Shown one piece after another: positions 6,914 to 16,070 of a DNA stretch of 64,000 nucleotides (positions are counted from its first letter, which is position 1; every line of letters begins with the position of its first letter). The notes under the pieces are model-generated. The model worked only from the letters and a program-made list of their open reading frames with translations, was not told the DNA's origin and did no database searches. This DNA comes from Bog-473 sp963824195 (GTDB lineage: Bacteria; Actinomycetota; Acidimicrobiia; Acidimicrobiales; RAAP-2): contig CAWGOJ010000023.1 in assembly GCA_963824195.1 (NCBI GenBank), positions 67,041 through 131,040 on the forward strand. Direction: 5' to 3'. The translations under genes and the position numbers were made by a program.

Positions 6914-8395
6914 CTAGGAAACGGCGCCGCCCACCACGTTGTTGACGCTCACTCCGAGTCCGGGCAGCGAGCCGGCATAGGTTGCCCCACCGAAGGAATA
7001 CACGGCACCGTTCGATCCGAAGAAGCTGTATCCGGTGGTGCCGCCGCTGATGCCCACGATGTTGCCCACTTGGACACCGAGTCCGGGCAGGGAACCGTAG
7101 TACGGCGCATCGCCGTAGTCGAAGATGCCCCCATCGGAAGCCACCATGACGTAGCCGTTACCGTCAGGGGTGGCATGTATGCCGACGATGGGCTTGTTCA
7201 GGTGGATGGCCCCCGTGCTGCCGTAGAACTGCGCGTCGCCGTAGGCGAAGATGCCACCGTCGGAGGCGACGAGCCAGTAGCCCTCGCCGTCGGGGGTTGC
7301 GGCCATTCCCACGACGGGCTTGTTGAGGTGGATTGCCCCCGTCGATCCGTAGAATTGCGCGTCGCCGTAGGAGAAGATGCCGCCGTCAGAGGCCACCAAC
7401 CAGTAGCCATGACCGTCGGGCGTCGCGGCCATCCCGACGATCGGCTCATTGAGGTGGATGGCACCCGCCGATCCATAGAAGCCGGCGTCGCCGAAGTTGA
7501 AGATGCCCCCGTCGGACGCCACCATCCAGTAGCCCCCGCCGTCGGCCGTTTCCGCAACCCCGACGACGTTGTTGACGTGGATCCCGAGCCCGGGGAGCGA
7601 GCCAGCGTAAGCCGCACTGCCGAAGGTGTAGGCCGCGCCGTCACTTCCCGCCATCACATACCCACTTCCGGTGTAGGTCTGGCCGACCGTGTAGCTCTGC
7701 ACTGCAGTCGTCAACGTGCTGGACGCCTCTGAACCGATGGCGTAGACGATATACACATGGCCGGCGGTGAGCGACAGGTTGGTGGCGGTGAATGCAGGAG
7801 TCGGGCCCGTAGACGGACTCTTCACGATCGACAGCTGCACGTTACCGGCGGGTAGGTTGACCGAGCCTTGGTTGGGGTTGGTGAGGCCCGACATGATCTC
7901 GGTGTTCCCGTTGTACACATCAACCACCGATGTCGGTGGTGTGAGCGCCGTGTTCCGGACGATGACAGTGGCGTCACCGGCGGGCGTGGTGGCCGTGGGG
8001 TTGGTAAACGCGTTCAGAACATGAACGCCGCCGGCGTCCTCGTTGAAGATGACCGTCGCATTCTCACCGGTACTCAGATCCTCCGTGGCGACCGGGAGGA
8101 GAGGGGGGGCCGACTGCGGTGAGCCCGTCGGGCGGATTGCGATGTTGTAAGAGCCCGCCGGGTAGCTCAGAGGAGCAGCGACAGTCCCGTACGTGAGGTC
8201 GGCCAGGGTGAGGGTCCCGTTCACCCAAACGTCAACCGCGCCAAGGTCCCAAGTGCCGTGCACAAACGTGAGGGTGGCGTCTCCCGGGGCGGTCGCAGCC
8301 GAAGCCGGAGCCGCACTTCCCACCGTCAGGGAGAGGGTCGCCAAGAGGCCCGTGGCCACGAAGGACAGGAGCGTCACCGCTCGTCGAATTCTCAT
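6914..8395 (-). CDS. Secreted DUF4397 protein with six propeller-type repeats
   Basis: The ATG at 8395 is chosen because AAGGAG lies 7 nt upstream and the product then starts with a typical signal peptide ending near APASAA. Residues about 40-250 form DUF4397-type beta-sandwich domains (DATLTFVHGTWDLGAVDVWV; DATVIVRNT; VVDVYNG). The C-terminal half carries six 42-residue units of the GYWLVASDGGIF type. The first and last units share the YAGSLPGLG ending, which would fit closure of a six-bladed ring. Unlike the repeats at 1462-2199, these are diverged from each other. It is probably a cell-surface protein. Length is 493 residues. Confidence 0.85.
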   Translation of the reverse strand: MRIRRAVTLLSFVATGLLATLSLTVGSAAPASAATAPGDATLTFVHGTWDLGAVDVWVNGTLTLADLTYGTVAAPLSYPAGSYNIAIRPTGSPQSAPPLLPVATEDLSTGENATVIFNEDAGGVHVLNAFTNPTATTPAGDATVIVRNTALTPPTSVVDVYNGNTEIMSGLTNPNQGSVNLPAGNVQLSIVKSPSTGPTPAFTATNLSLTAGHVYIVYAIGSEASSTLTTAVQSYTVGQTYTGSGYVMAGSDGAAYTFGSAAYAGSLPGLGIHVNNVVGVAETADGGGYWMVASDGGIFNFGDAGFYGSAGAIHLNEPIVGMAATPDGHGYWLVASDGGIFSYGDAQFYGSTGAIHLNKPVVGMAATPDGEGYWLVASDGGIFAYGDAQFYGSTGAIHLNKPIVGIHATPDGNGYVMVASDGGIFDYGDAPYYGSLPGLGVQVGNIVGISGGTTGYSFFGSNGAVYSFGGATYAGSLPGLGVSVNNVVGGAVS

Positions 8396-8556
8396 GCTTG
8401 GTCTCCTTGCGTCATCAGTGTTGGCCGCCTGCTTAGTGCTCCATACCGCCAAAGGCAAGTTATTGCGTCGGCGGGGTCGCGCCCCAATGCCTGCGCTGGC
8501 CACTTGGGGAAAGAACGGCTTGGTTGCCAATCGTGCCGAGGTGATCCCCGACGAGG

Positions 8557-9678
8557 TCACTCCTGCGGCTGGGTACCGATACCGCTCTTCGGAAGGGGAG
8601 CGTCAATGGGTCTGATCGAGGCCGGTTCGCCCGCCACAGGTGCGCTGCGAGCCGGACGCGGGACAGGTCGGCCGTCTCGACGATGGCGTCGCCATTGCAT
8701 CCGACCCATATGCCATTTCGCTTGTCCGGCGACATGCCCGGCCCCGGCCAGAACGATCCCAGCCAGGATGACCGCGGCCCGCGCCGCGGCCCAGATGTCC
8801 CCCCGGAAGGCCCGGCGCAGTTCTCTGGAGACGCCACGGGACAGCGCCTGACCCACGAACCCGACGTCGGCGGACAGGTTCGAGGCGCCTCCCATCTGTC
8901 GAAAGGCCTCGACCTTCCCCCTGTTCACGAAGAAGCAGCGTCGCCAGAAGTATCCCCACGTGGTCCGCGCCGACGGAACGAAGTGCTGGACCCGTGCCAT
9001 CGGCTCGTAGACGATCTGTTCCGCTGGACGCTGATGCATCAGGCGATGGCACATGTCCATGTCGTCATGGTTGTCGGAGTGAAAACCACCGATGTCCGCG
9101 AGGGCCAGTCGTCGCACGGACATGTTGGCTCCGATGAGTCGGGCGAGCGGTGCCTGGGACTCAGGAAGCCCGCAGTACGCGCATCCGAACACCCAGTCGA
9201 ACTCGAAGGGAAACCAGCGAGGTCGTGGTCCCTCGAACTCCGGCATGGGCGCTCCACCCACCGCGACGACGAGGTCGTTCCCGTACGGCACCAGGAGCCG
9301 CTCCAACCAATCCGGATCGGCCCATGCATCGTCATCCAAGAACGCCACGATGTCGCCTTGGGCGATCTCAGCGGCCGTATTTCGAGCCGAACCGAGACGA
9401 CCTTGGTACTTGTTGGCCAGCACCACCACCGGGACCGAAGGGCTGGCGGTCCGATGCTCCCAGTGCCGGCGGCACCGTTCGAGAAGGGCGTCGTTGTGAT
9501 CGACGCAGACAATGATCTCCATCGGTGTCCGACGCTGGTGTTGCACCGATGCCACAGACTGCTGGAGGAGTAGCCAACGGTCCTCCGTGTACGCACAGAT
9601 GACGACGGACACCGTCAAGGGCGTTCGCTCCTTCGACGGTTGCTCAGACTGTGCGGCAGGGGTGAGCGAGGAATGCAT
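8557..9678 (-). CDS. GT2 family glycosyltransferase
   Basis: A GT-A fold glycosyltransferase: VSVVICAYTEDR at the N-terminus, the nucleotide-sugar/metal motif FLDDDAW near residue 105, and acceptor-side motifs IGANMSVRR and GGFHSDNHDD. A C-terminal hydrophobic stretch (AARAAVILAGIVLAGAGHVAG) suggests membrane association. The ATG at 9678 follows GGAGGAGC by about 11 nt; a GTG at 9705 would add nine residues. It is first of a minus-strand series with the deacetylase and GT4 genes upstream. The sugar specificity cannot be told. Confidence 0.85.
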   Translation of the reverse strand: MHSSLTPAAQSEQPSKERTPLTVSVVICAYTEDRWLLLQQSVASVQHQRRTPMEIIVCVDHNDALLERCRRHWEHRTASPSVPVVVLANKYQGRLGSARNTAAEIAQGDIVAFLDDDAWADPDWLERLLVPYGNDLVVAVGGAPMPEFEGPRPRWFPFEFDWVFGCAYCGLPESQAPLARLIGANMSVRRLALADIGGFHSDNHDDMDMCHRLMHQRPAEQIVYEPMARVQHFVPSARTTWGYFWRRCFFVNRGKVEAFRQMGGASNLSADVGFVGQALSRGVSRELRRAFRGDIWAAARAAVILAGIVLAGAGHVAGQAKWHMGRMQWRRHRRDGRPVPRPARSAPVAGEPASIRPIDAPLPKSGIGTQPQE

Positions 9679-9855
9679 CAAGATCGCTCGCTCCTCCCTT
9701 CTCACCTATCGCACCACTCGCCAACGCACGACGGACCGCGCCAAGACACACTCTACGTCGCCCACAATTGCGCTTACAACGGATTCGAACACGAACGCCT
9801 CTTCTGAGCGACAGGCGTCGCTGCTCTCGCGTGTTGTGCCGGAATTGTCAGTTGC

Positions 9856-10962
9856 TCAGCCGGCGGGGGCGGAGAGGATCTCTTCGTAGAGTCCGAGGAG
9901 CTGGTCGGCACAGTCGTCCCAAGTGGGGAGGTTGCGGGGCACCGGATCGGGACGTGCCGCCACCCCAAAGAGCACGCCGGCCAGCACGCCGGGGGACGCG
10001 TGCAGCGGCACGGTCGTGGCGAGTCCCTCCGCCGCCAGCTCTGAAAGCCCCGAGGTGTCGGCGACGACCACCTTCCGGCCGAGGGCGAGGGCCTCCATGA
10101 CGGCAACGGGATTCGCCTCGTATTCGCTCATCAGGGCGACCACATCGCTCGATCCCAGGAGTGCGCCGAGCGCCTCTCGCCGCGTGCCGTCGAACGAGGT
10201 CAATGTCACCGCGTGTTCGACCCCCAACCGGGCGACCTGGCTACGGAGCTGCTCCTCAAAGCCGCCTTGACCGATTACTGCCAGGTGGGCGTCGGGTGCC
10301 AGTTCCAGGAGCGCCGGCATCGCCGCGATCAGGCGATGGTGTCCCTTGTACCGCTCGAGTCGAGCCACCGAGCACACCAGCGGCGAGCCCGAGACCTCGG
10401 GCGCTGAATCGCCGACGGGGAGGGGCTCCGCCCCATTGCGGATGAGCCGGATCGTCTCCGGTTCGAGTCCGAGCCGTCGAGCGAAGGCCTCGACCTCGTA
10501 GTGGCACACCGCGACCAAACCCTTGGCCCGACGGAGCAAAGGTCGCAGAGCCCGGAACTGTGTCCCCCTGACCATCGTCCGCATACGGCTGGAGTGACCA
10601 CCGGTGTGGAAGGTGGCCACCGTGGGAACCCCCGACCGTTGGGCAGCGGAGAGGGCCATGGGGGGCAGGAAGTTGTTCACGCCCTGCACATGGACGAGGT
10701 CGTAGCTGCCCTCCCTGATTTGGCGGACGAGCGTCGGCGAGACGAAGGTTTCCCCCCACCTGCGCCACGCAGCGTACCGCCGCACCGTCAGCGGTCCGTC
10801 GTGCTCCACCGGTGGCAGCTCGCCCGAGAGGTCGCAGGTCAGCACAGTGAGGTCGAGACCACTCGCTGCGATCCTCCGACCCACCTCCTGGACGTGCGTC
10901 TCCACCCCGCCCATGTAGGGCGGGTACTTGGAACTCACCATGGCAACGCGTAGCGGGTTCAT
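9856..10962 (-). CDS. GT4 family glycosyltransferase
   Basis: A 368-residue GT-B enzyme. It begins VAMVSSKYPPYMGGVETHV, with the glycine-rich donor-domain loop typical of GT4. The C-terminal Rossmann half has SPLVCSVARLERYKGHHRL and the EX7E region MSEYEANPVAVMEALALG. It would transfer a hexose from a nucleotide-activated donor on the cytoplasmic face. The gene lies 25 bp downstream of the polysaccharide deacetylase and is probably co-transcribed with it. Confidence 0.9.
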   Translation of the reverse strand: MNPLRVAMVSSKYPPYMGGVETHVQEVGRRIAASGLDLTVLTCDLSGELPPVEHDGPLTVRRYAAWRRWGETFVSPTLVRQIREGSYDLVHVQGVNNFLPPMALSAAQRSGVPTVATFHTGGHSSRMRTMVRGTQFRALRPLLRRAKGLVAVCHYEVEAFARRLGLEPETIRLIRNGAEPLPVGDSAPEVSGSPLVCSVARLERYKGHHRLIAAMPALLELAPDAHLAVIGQGGFEEQLRSQVARLGVEHAVTLTSFDGTRREALGALLGSSDVVALMSEYEANPVAVMEALALGRKVVVADTSGLSELAAEGLATTVPLHASPGVLAGVLFGVAARPDPVPRNLPTWDDCADQLLGLYEEILSAPAG

Positions 10963-10987
10963 CGTTGGTTGAGGAAATGTCCGGACT

Positions 10988-11908
10988 TCAGTGCCCAGTC
11001 ACGAGTCGCCAGCGCTCCAGGCCCACCCTGAAACGAAGGCGACTCCAGTTCATGACGATGCGGCGCGGGAGGAGGTGGGGGTCTGACGTGGACTTGGCGT
11101 TGCCCCGGATGGTGGTGCACGCCGTCTCGAATCCGGCCGAGCGCACGGCGTCGACGGAGTGGTCGTCGAAGCTCTCCGGACCCCCGTAGGGGTAAGCAAA
11201 GTGCGTGATCTCCCGACCACTCAACCGCTCCAGTTCCTCCTTCGAGGAAGAGATGGTCCGCTGCTGCTCCTGCGCCGGAACGCCCCGAAGCCGCACGTGG
11301 TCGACCGTGTGGGCACCGATCGTCACCATCTCGGAGGCCGCCAACTGGACGAGCTCGGACGGCGTCAGCGCTCGAGCATCGGGGGGCGAGGCGGCAGGAG
11401 TCCCCCATTGTTCCGAGACGGCATCGAGGACACTGTTGATCTCCGTCACCGGAAGCGGGAGCAGGTGGCGGCGAACCGACTGGAGGTCCGCACCGGCGGT
11501 CGACGCACCGAGTCCTATGCGGATGGTTCCTTCGCTCGTCGGCAGACTGACCTCACGGATCCCGGAGGGACGTGAACGCAGCAACGCACCGAGTCGATCC
11601 CACCAGAACCCCCTGTCGGCGCTGCCCAGGGCGCCGCTCGTCACGAAGACGGTGATGGGAATTCCCTTGGCTTCCGCGATCGGCAACGCATTGGTCAGAT
11701 TGTCGACGTACCCGTCGTCGAGGGTCACGACAACCCGGGGCCGCCGCGACGGAATGGGCAGCTCGGCAAGGCTTGACGGCTCACCGTGCCGAGCGATCTC
11801 GTCGAGTTGAGCAGCAAAATTGGCGGGGGTCACACAGAGTTGGAAGGGGTCATCGACCCCTTCCGCAACCCTGTGATAGCAGAGAATCAGCGACCCGCTA
11901 CGGCTCAT
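10988..11908 (-). CDS. Polysaccharide deacetylase (NodB/CE4-like)
   Basis: The 306-residue product starts near SLILCYHRVAEG, then has motif 1 VVTLDDGYVDN (canonical TFDDG) and motif 2 IGAHTVDHVRL with two metal-binding histidines. FAYPYGGPESF fits the downstream substrate motif. Family members remove N- or O-acetyl groups from polysaccharides using a divalent metal. No signal peptide is visible, so it may act on lipid-linked intermediates in the cytoplasm. It sits 18 bp after the sulfotransferase gene in an apparent operon. Confidence 0.88.
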   Translation of the reverse strand: MSRSGSLILCYHRVAEGVDDPFQLCVTPANFAAQLDEIARHGEPSSLAELPIPSRRPRVVVTLDDGYVDNLTNALPIAEAKGIPITVFVTSGALGSADRGFWWDRLGALLRSRPSGIREVSLPTSEGTIRIGLGASTAGADLQSVRRHLLPLPVTEINSVLDAVSEQWGTPAASPPDARALTPSELVQLAASEMVTIGAHTVDHVRLRGVPAQEQQRTISSSKEELERLSGREITHFAYPYGGPESFDDHSVDAVRSAGFETACTTIRGNAKSTSDPHLLPRRIVMNWSRLRFRVGLERWRLVTGH

Positions 11909-11926
11909 TCCGCACCACCATTCGCG

Positions 11927-12802
11927 CTAGAGCTCCGGACATCCAACGAAGGACTCCCATGTCTTGTGGCAGAGCCTCTCAACGTCCGGATGGAGATCCG
12001 TCACCTCCCGACCGTCCGGCTGCGGTCGCACTTTGGAGGCAATCGAGCGCAGCGGCAGCGCGATCCCGACGTAGTCGGAGAGTGCCTTGACCATATCTTC
12101 GGGCCGATTGCACGTTCGCTCGTAGCGGAGAATTCGGATCCGTTCATCGTGCCGGAGATCCTGCTCGAAGTAGAGCTGGTTCCGAGCCCACCAAAAGAGC
12201 GCAGCTGCGTCAAGAGGAGACAGTTTCTCGCTCGCCAACCCGCTGACGGTCTCACGGGTCTCTCTGGATGCACCTCGGCGCCGCCAGTCCAGCAGGTCAT
12301 CGTCGCAAAACGGCTGCAGATCCCGATAGGGATTGTCCATGCCGAACTTCTTGACATTGGACCGTGCGACCCCGTCGTAATGACGAAGCATCCAGATGGC
12401 CTTCACCGGCCCCGCGGCATCCATGAGCTCAATGGCCCGGTCACTCTCGACGAGAGGTTTGGCCACCACCAATTCGAACGGAGCTCGGCGCAGTCGCCGC
12501 AGCACGGTGGCATAGTCCTGCCACGCAGTCTCGCCGGGTTCGTGATGGCTGCCTACCACGCGACGGTCGTGTTCCTCGATGATCAGAACCCGCCAGGAGC
12601 GATCGAGAACCGTCTGCTGGAGCATCGTGGTCCCCGAGCGCTGGCACCCGAAGATGAGGACGACCCTGCGTTGATCTCGGGGAGCACGGACGGCGGAGCG
12701 GGCCACGTGCTTGACCACGGCCATCGCTCTGCGCCGGACCAGTGGCTCGTCGTCCTTGTATCTGGCACTTGCTTGCGCCAACTTCGGAGATGCGTCAGTC
12801 AC
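11927..12802 (-). CDS. Sulfotransferase family protein
   Basis: The PAPS-binding 5' loop GCQRSGTTMLQQ is clear near the N-terminus, followed by the PSB strand region KAIWMLRHYDGVARS. The frame stays open to an ATG at 12928, but GTG at 12802 is preferred because GGAGAG lies 9 nt upstream and it leaves room for a promoter shared with the divergent GT4 gene; this gives 291 residues. It would transfer sulfate from PAPS, here probably onto a sugar. The neighbours (deacetylase, glycosyltransferases, flippase) suggest a sulfated surface glycan. Confidence 0.8.
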   Translation of the reverse strand: MTDASPKLAQASARYKDDEPLVRRRAMAVVKHVARSAVRAPRDQRRVVLIFGCQRSGTTMLQQTVLDRSWRVLIIEEHDRRVVGSHHEPGETAWQDYATVLRRLRRAPFELVVAKPLVESDRAIELMDAAGPVKAIWMLRHYDGVARSNVKKFGMDNPYRDLQPFCDDDLLDWRRRGASRETRETVSGLASEKLSPLDAAALFWWARNQLYFEQDLRHDERIRILRYERTCNRPEDMVKALSDYVGIALPLRSIASKVRPQPDGREVTDLHPDVERLCHKTWESFVGCPEL

Positions 12803-12945
12803 CAGCTCGGACTCTCCTCTCGATCTTGTTCTCAACGCACGAACAACAGAAGCCGCAGGGACGCCAGAAACCGCCAACTTCCGTGCCGCCGAACACAAAC
12901 AATAGCCGCGATGGACCGGTGCGATCACCTAGTTTGTGTCCCACC

Positions 12946-14154
12946 ATGCGCGTCCTGATGGTGTCGCAGTTCTATCCCCCGGTGGCCGGCGGACAGGAGC
13001 AGCATGTCCGAAACCTGGCGCATGCCCTGGTGGACCGTGGCCATCACGTCGAGGTTGTCACGATCGCCACGGATGGTCCCGCAGACACGACTCTCGACGG
13101 GGTCGTACCCTTACACCGCGTCCGGACGACCGCCCAACGTCTGCCCCAGCTCCACACCGACTCTGAGCGGCCGCATGCGATGCCGATCATGGATCCCGGG
13201 TTTCGCAGCGCGATCGCGCGGCTGCTCGCTGCCGGCCGGTTCGACATCGTGCATGCGCATGACTGGAGCGTCCGCTCGGTCATCGGACCCGCCCGTCGCG
13301 CCGGGGTGCCCGTCGTGCTGACTCAGCACGATTACAGCCATGTCTGCGCCACCAAGAGACTGATGCGCGGTGATGACGTCTGTCCGGGCCCGACGCCGAT
13401 TGCCTGCGTTCGCTGTGCGTCGTCGCGGCACGGGCCCGTGGTCGGCCCGGGTGTCGCTCTGACGAACGCCTTCGCGCGCCGCATCCGCACCAGATACGTG
13501 AACGCGTTCATCCCGGTCAGCTCGGTCGTCGCGATCAACACGAGGCTGCCGGGACGGAGTCCCTACGTGGTCATCCCCAACTTCATTCCCGATGACCTTT
13601 TGTTGGACCAGCCCACCCCGAATCCCGACGGACCGATCGTGTTCGTCGGAGATCTGAGTCGGGACAAGGGCATCGAAGTCCTGCTCGAGGCGCACCGGCG
13701 ACTCGGCGGCCTTCGCCAGCTCGTGCTGGCCGGACGGGTGCACGAAGACCTGCCACTCGACCTTCGGGGTCAGGTGGAGCTGCGCGGATTGCTCGATCAC
13801 GCATCGGTCATCGATCTCATGCAGACGGCCTGTGTCGTGGCTGTCCCTTCGATCGTGCCCGACTGCTGTCCGACGGTGATCCTTGAGGCCATGGCCGTCG
13901 CCCGGCCCGTCGTAGCGGCCGCCAGTGGAGGGATCATCGACCTGGTGGACGATGGAGTGACCGGGCTCCTGGTGGCCCCCAGCGACCCCGACGCGCTGTC
14001 CACTGCTCTCTCTGCGGTTGTCAACGACCGCGACACGGCGGCGGCGATGGGACGAGAGGCGCTCAAACGGGCACGGTTGTTCACCGCATCAGCGGTCGTC
14101 GGAAAGGTCGAGTCGCTGTACGAGCGGCTGGCGTCCGGCCTGCCGCCAGCGTAG
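12946..14154 (+). CDS. GT4 family glycosyltransferase
   Basis: The GT-B enzyme starts MRVLMVSQFYPPVAGGQEQHV (ATG 12946; open frame upstream does not look like protein). It carries the histidine-containing central region VLTQHDYSHVCATKRL and the C-terminal donor site GPIVFVGDLSRDKGIEVLL and ILEAMAVARPVVA. CPGPTPIACVRC contains clustered cysteines seen in one subgroup of polymer-building GT4 enzymes. Length is 402 residues. It is divergent from the sulfotransferase and convergent with the flippase, 16 bp apart. Confidence 0.9.
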   Translation: MRVLMVSQFYPPVAGGQEQHVRNLAHALVDRGHHVEVVTIATDGPADTTLDGVVPLHRVRTTAQRLPQLHTDSERPHAMPIMDPGFRSAIARLLAAGRFDIVHAHDWSVRSVIGPARRAGVPVVLTQHDYSHVCATKRLMRGDDVCPGPTPIACVRCASSRHGPVVGPGVALTNAFARRIRTRYVNAFIPVSSVVAINTRLPGRSPYVVIPNFIPDDLLLDQPTPNPDGPIVFVGDLSRDKGIEVLLEAHRRLGGLRQLVLAGRVHEDLPLDLRGQVELRGLLDHASVIDLMQTACVVAVPSIVPDCCPTVILEAMAVARPVVAAASGGIIDLVDDGVTGLLVAPSDPDALSTALSAVVNDRDTAAAMGREALKRARLFTASAVVGKVESLYERLASGLPPA

Positions 14155-14170
14155 TGAACACCGACTGGGG

Positions 14171-15511
14171 TTAGTTGGGGTCGCCTATGTCGGAATCGAC
14201 TTCGCTGCCAATGTTGGGATCGACGGCGGGAACACGTTGGTAGACGCGGAGCACGGCGGGGAGTAGGAACATGGCCTCGACCGAGGCGGTGACCGCCCAA
14301 CCGGCGCAGATCCCCGTGAGACCCCAAAACACTCCACCCAGCATCGATCCCGCCACCTCCGCGATGGTCCCGATCGCCATGACCTTGGCCGCGTGGGACA
14401 TCCGGTGTTGGGCGCGGCAGATCGACACGTAGTGGTCCTTGATCACATAGGCCGGCCCGACCAGGATCACGATGCGCAGCGCTGTCGTGCCGTTCGCTGC
14501 ATACTCAGGGCCGAAGATGCGCAATGCGTACGGAGCCGCGACCTCGACGACGAGCACGATTGCTCCCACAAGGCCGAGCCCGAAGGGAAGCGTGCGCCGG
14601 ACGTGGCGATGGAGGAGACCGGGGTCGCCCGACCGCTCGGCGAAGAGCGCAAGTGCGAGCAGGTACGGGATGATCAGCAGAGTCGCAGACAGAAGGTACG
14701 CAGCCGAGAAGTAGGCGACCTCCGACGGGGAGACGAGCAGCGTGACGGTCAGCGGAATGATGAAGGAGACCGAACTGATAGAGAGATTGAGCACGTGATG
14801 CTGGAGAGAGAGCGTGCTGAAGCGATGTACGAGTTCCGTACGGTGATGGAGCGATCCTTCTCCGGCACGTACCGGCTCCAACCCGAGCATCGGCACGCAC
14901 AGGAAGAAGGAGACGACGAGGGCCAACGCCCAGGCAAAGATCAGGCCGGCACTCGTGCGCGTCGAAAGAAGGACCAGGATGCCAACACAGGCAACCTTCA
15001 ATATGGAGCTCAGGCTGCCTCGCCACAACTGCGCCGCACCTCGGTGCAGTCCGACCGCGGTGTTGTCGAGCGTCGCACCCGCCACGGCCGCGACTGACCC
15101 CACCACGAACAGGGCTGCCGTGACCGGGTCATGACCGATGATTCGCAGACTCTTCCCGAGGTAGGGAGACAGGGCCATGGTGCCGATCGCCAAGATCAGA
15201 ACTACGAACGCGGCGATCGCAGTCCCGGTGGTGAACATGACTCGCCGCTCCGAAGTCTCGGTTTGTCCGAGCTCCGCCAAGAGGAGAAGCGGGATCCCGA
15301 GTGCGCCGATCGCCACCAAGAGCAGCCCCGTCGAGGCCGCCGCGGCCGCAATGCCGACCTCCCGGGCCGCAAAGAGGTGCGTCGTGACCGCCCAGTAGGC
15401 GAGGCCGATGACTGCAGTGGATCCCTGCTTGGCGACGAGGAACCCGAACGTCGTCAAGAGGCGCCGCAACTCCGTCATACTCTTCGGCTCTCCGCCGCCG
15501 AACCACTTCAT
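14171..15511 (-). CDS. Oligosaccharide flippase (Wzx/MATE-like)
   Basis: A 446-residue polytopic protein with about 12-14 hydrophobic segments. The N-terminal pattern LRRLLTTFGFLVAKQGST and the evenly spaced helices match the polysaccharide-export branch of the MOP superfamily. It would translocate lipid-linked oligosaccharide to the outer face of the membrane. The start at 15511 (MKWFGGG) is plausible; M12 (MTELRR) is an alternative. It is the only flippase-like gene in the cluster and so the likely exporter of the glycan made by its neighbours. Confidence 0.85.
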   Translation of the reverse strand: MKWFGGGEPKSMTELRRLLTTFGFLVAKQGSTAVIGLAYWAVTTHLFAAREVGIAAAAASTGLLLVAIGALGIPLLLLAELGQTETSERRVMFTTGTAIAAFVVLILAIGTMALSPYLGKSLRIIGHDPVTAALFVVGSVAAVAGATLDNTAVGLHRGAAQLWRGSLSSILKVACVGILVLLSTRTSAGLIFAWALALVVSFFLCVPMLGLEPVRAGEGSLHHRTELVHRFSTLSLQHHVLNLSISSVSFIIPLTVTLLVSPSEVAYFSAAYLLSATLLIIPYLLALALFAERSGDPGLLHRHVRRTLPFGLGLVGAIVLVVEVAAPYALRIFGPEYAANGTTALRIVILVGPAYVIKDHYVSICRAQHRMSHAAKVMAIGTIAEVAGSMLGGVFWGLTGICAGWAVTASVEAMFLLPAVLRVYQRVPAVDPNIGSEVDSDIGDPN

Positions 15512-15688
15512 CGTGCGGGTTCCGTTGTTGCGCCTCGACAGGTGGCCTCAGGCCCGAGCGCGAGCCCGCCCACAGCTCGGAAGCGTCGAAGCCACACGTG
15601 ATTCCCGCGATTCACGGGCACATCCTAACCCTGGCCGTTCATCCGGTCGGAGTTCGCGAGAGGCTGATCGAGGCTGACGCCAGGGTCA

Positions 15689-15740
15689 CCGGTGGCTCCC
15701 GCCGGCCCCGAGGACCGGTGGCTCCCGCCGGCCCCGAGGA
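15689..15740. repeat. Two tandem 26-bp units
   Basis: CCGGTGGCTCCCGCCGGCCC with GAGGA at the end occurs at 15689 and again at 15715, back to back and identical. The second unit supplies the left arm of the hairpin at 15721. Confidence 0.95.
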
Positions 15741-15751
15741 CCGGCGGGAGC
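15721..15751. terminator. Hairpin with 11-bp perfect stem
   Basis: GCTCCCGCCGG, 9-nt loop CCCCGAGGA, then CCGGCGGGAGC. It lies upstream of both flanking genes, so it is more likely a regulatory or RNA structure than an ordinary terminator. The function is unknown. Confidence 0.5.
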
Positions 15752-15780
15752 GGGCCGAGAACTCTGCTGCGATTCGCTCG

Positions 15781-15814
15781 GGTCGGTTGCGCCCACCGTG
15801 GGGCGCAACCGACC
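15781..15814. promoter_or_regulatory. Hairpin with 14-bp perfect stem
   Basis: GGTCGGTTGCGCCC, loop ACCGTG, GGGCGCAACCGACC. It is 30 bp right of the previous hairpin and 257 bp before the membrane-protein gene. It could be a leader structure, an attenuator, or one half of a small structured RNA with the first hairpin. Confidence 0.5.
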
Positions 15815-16070
15815 AACCCGGCAACCCAGATGGACTCGGATCCGAGCGGCGACACTTAGGTCCCCTCGCGAGGTCTTGGCTGGGGAGAGCCTGGGAGGGG
15901 GTGACGCCGATTCCCCCACGGTCAGGCGTCCGACTCAACCTGCGTCGCGGAAGCAACCGCGCCCATGTCATACTTGCATTTGCCACTGGGGTGTCGGGGC
16001 GCGGCGGCTCATCGGCGAGAGCCTGAACTGCGATGCTGGCCCCGGGAGCGGGCTCACACAATGAGAGGCA

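Larger units (their letters stand above)
15512..16070. other. 559-bp intergenic region with tandem repeat and two strong hairpins
   Basis: It separates the leftward flippase gene from the rightward large membrane-protein gene and should carry both promoters. It holds a 26-bp direct repeat and two long hairpins, listed separately. Open frames here are GC-driven and lack family features. Confidence 0.6.

Noticed and set aside
8396..8556. Riboswitch before the DUF4397/repeat gene
   Set aside because: The leader has some short GC-rich complementarity, but no known riboswitch core could be matched.
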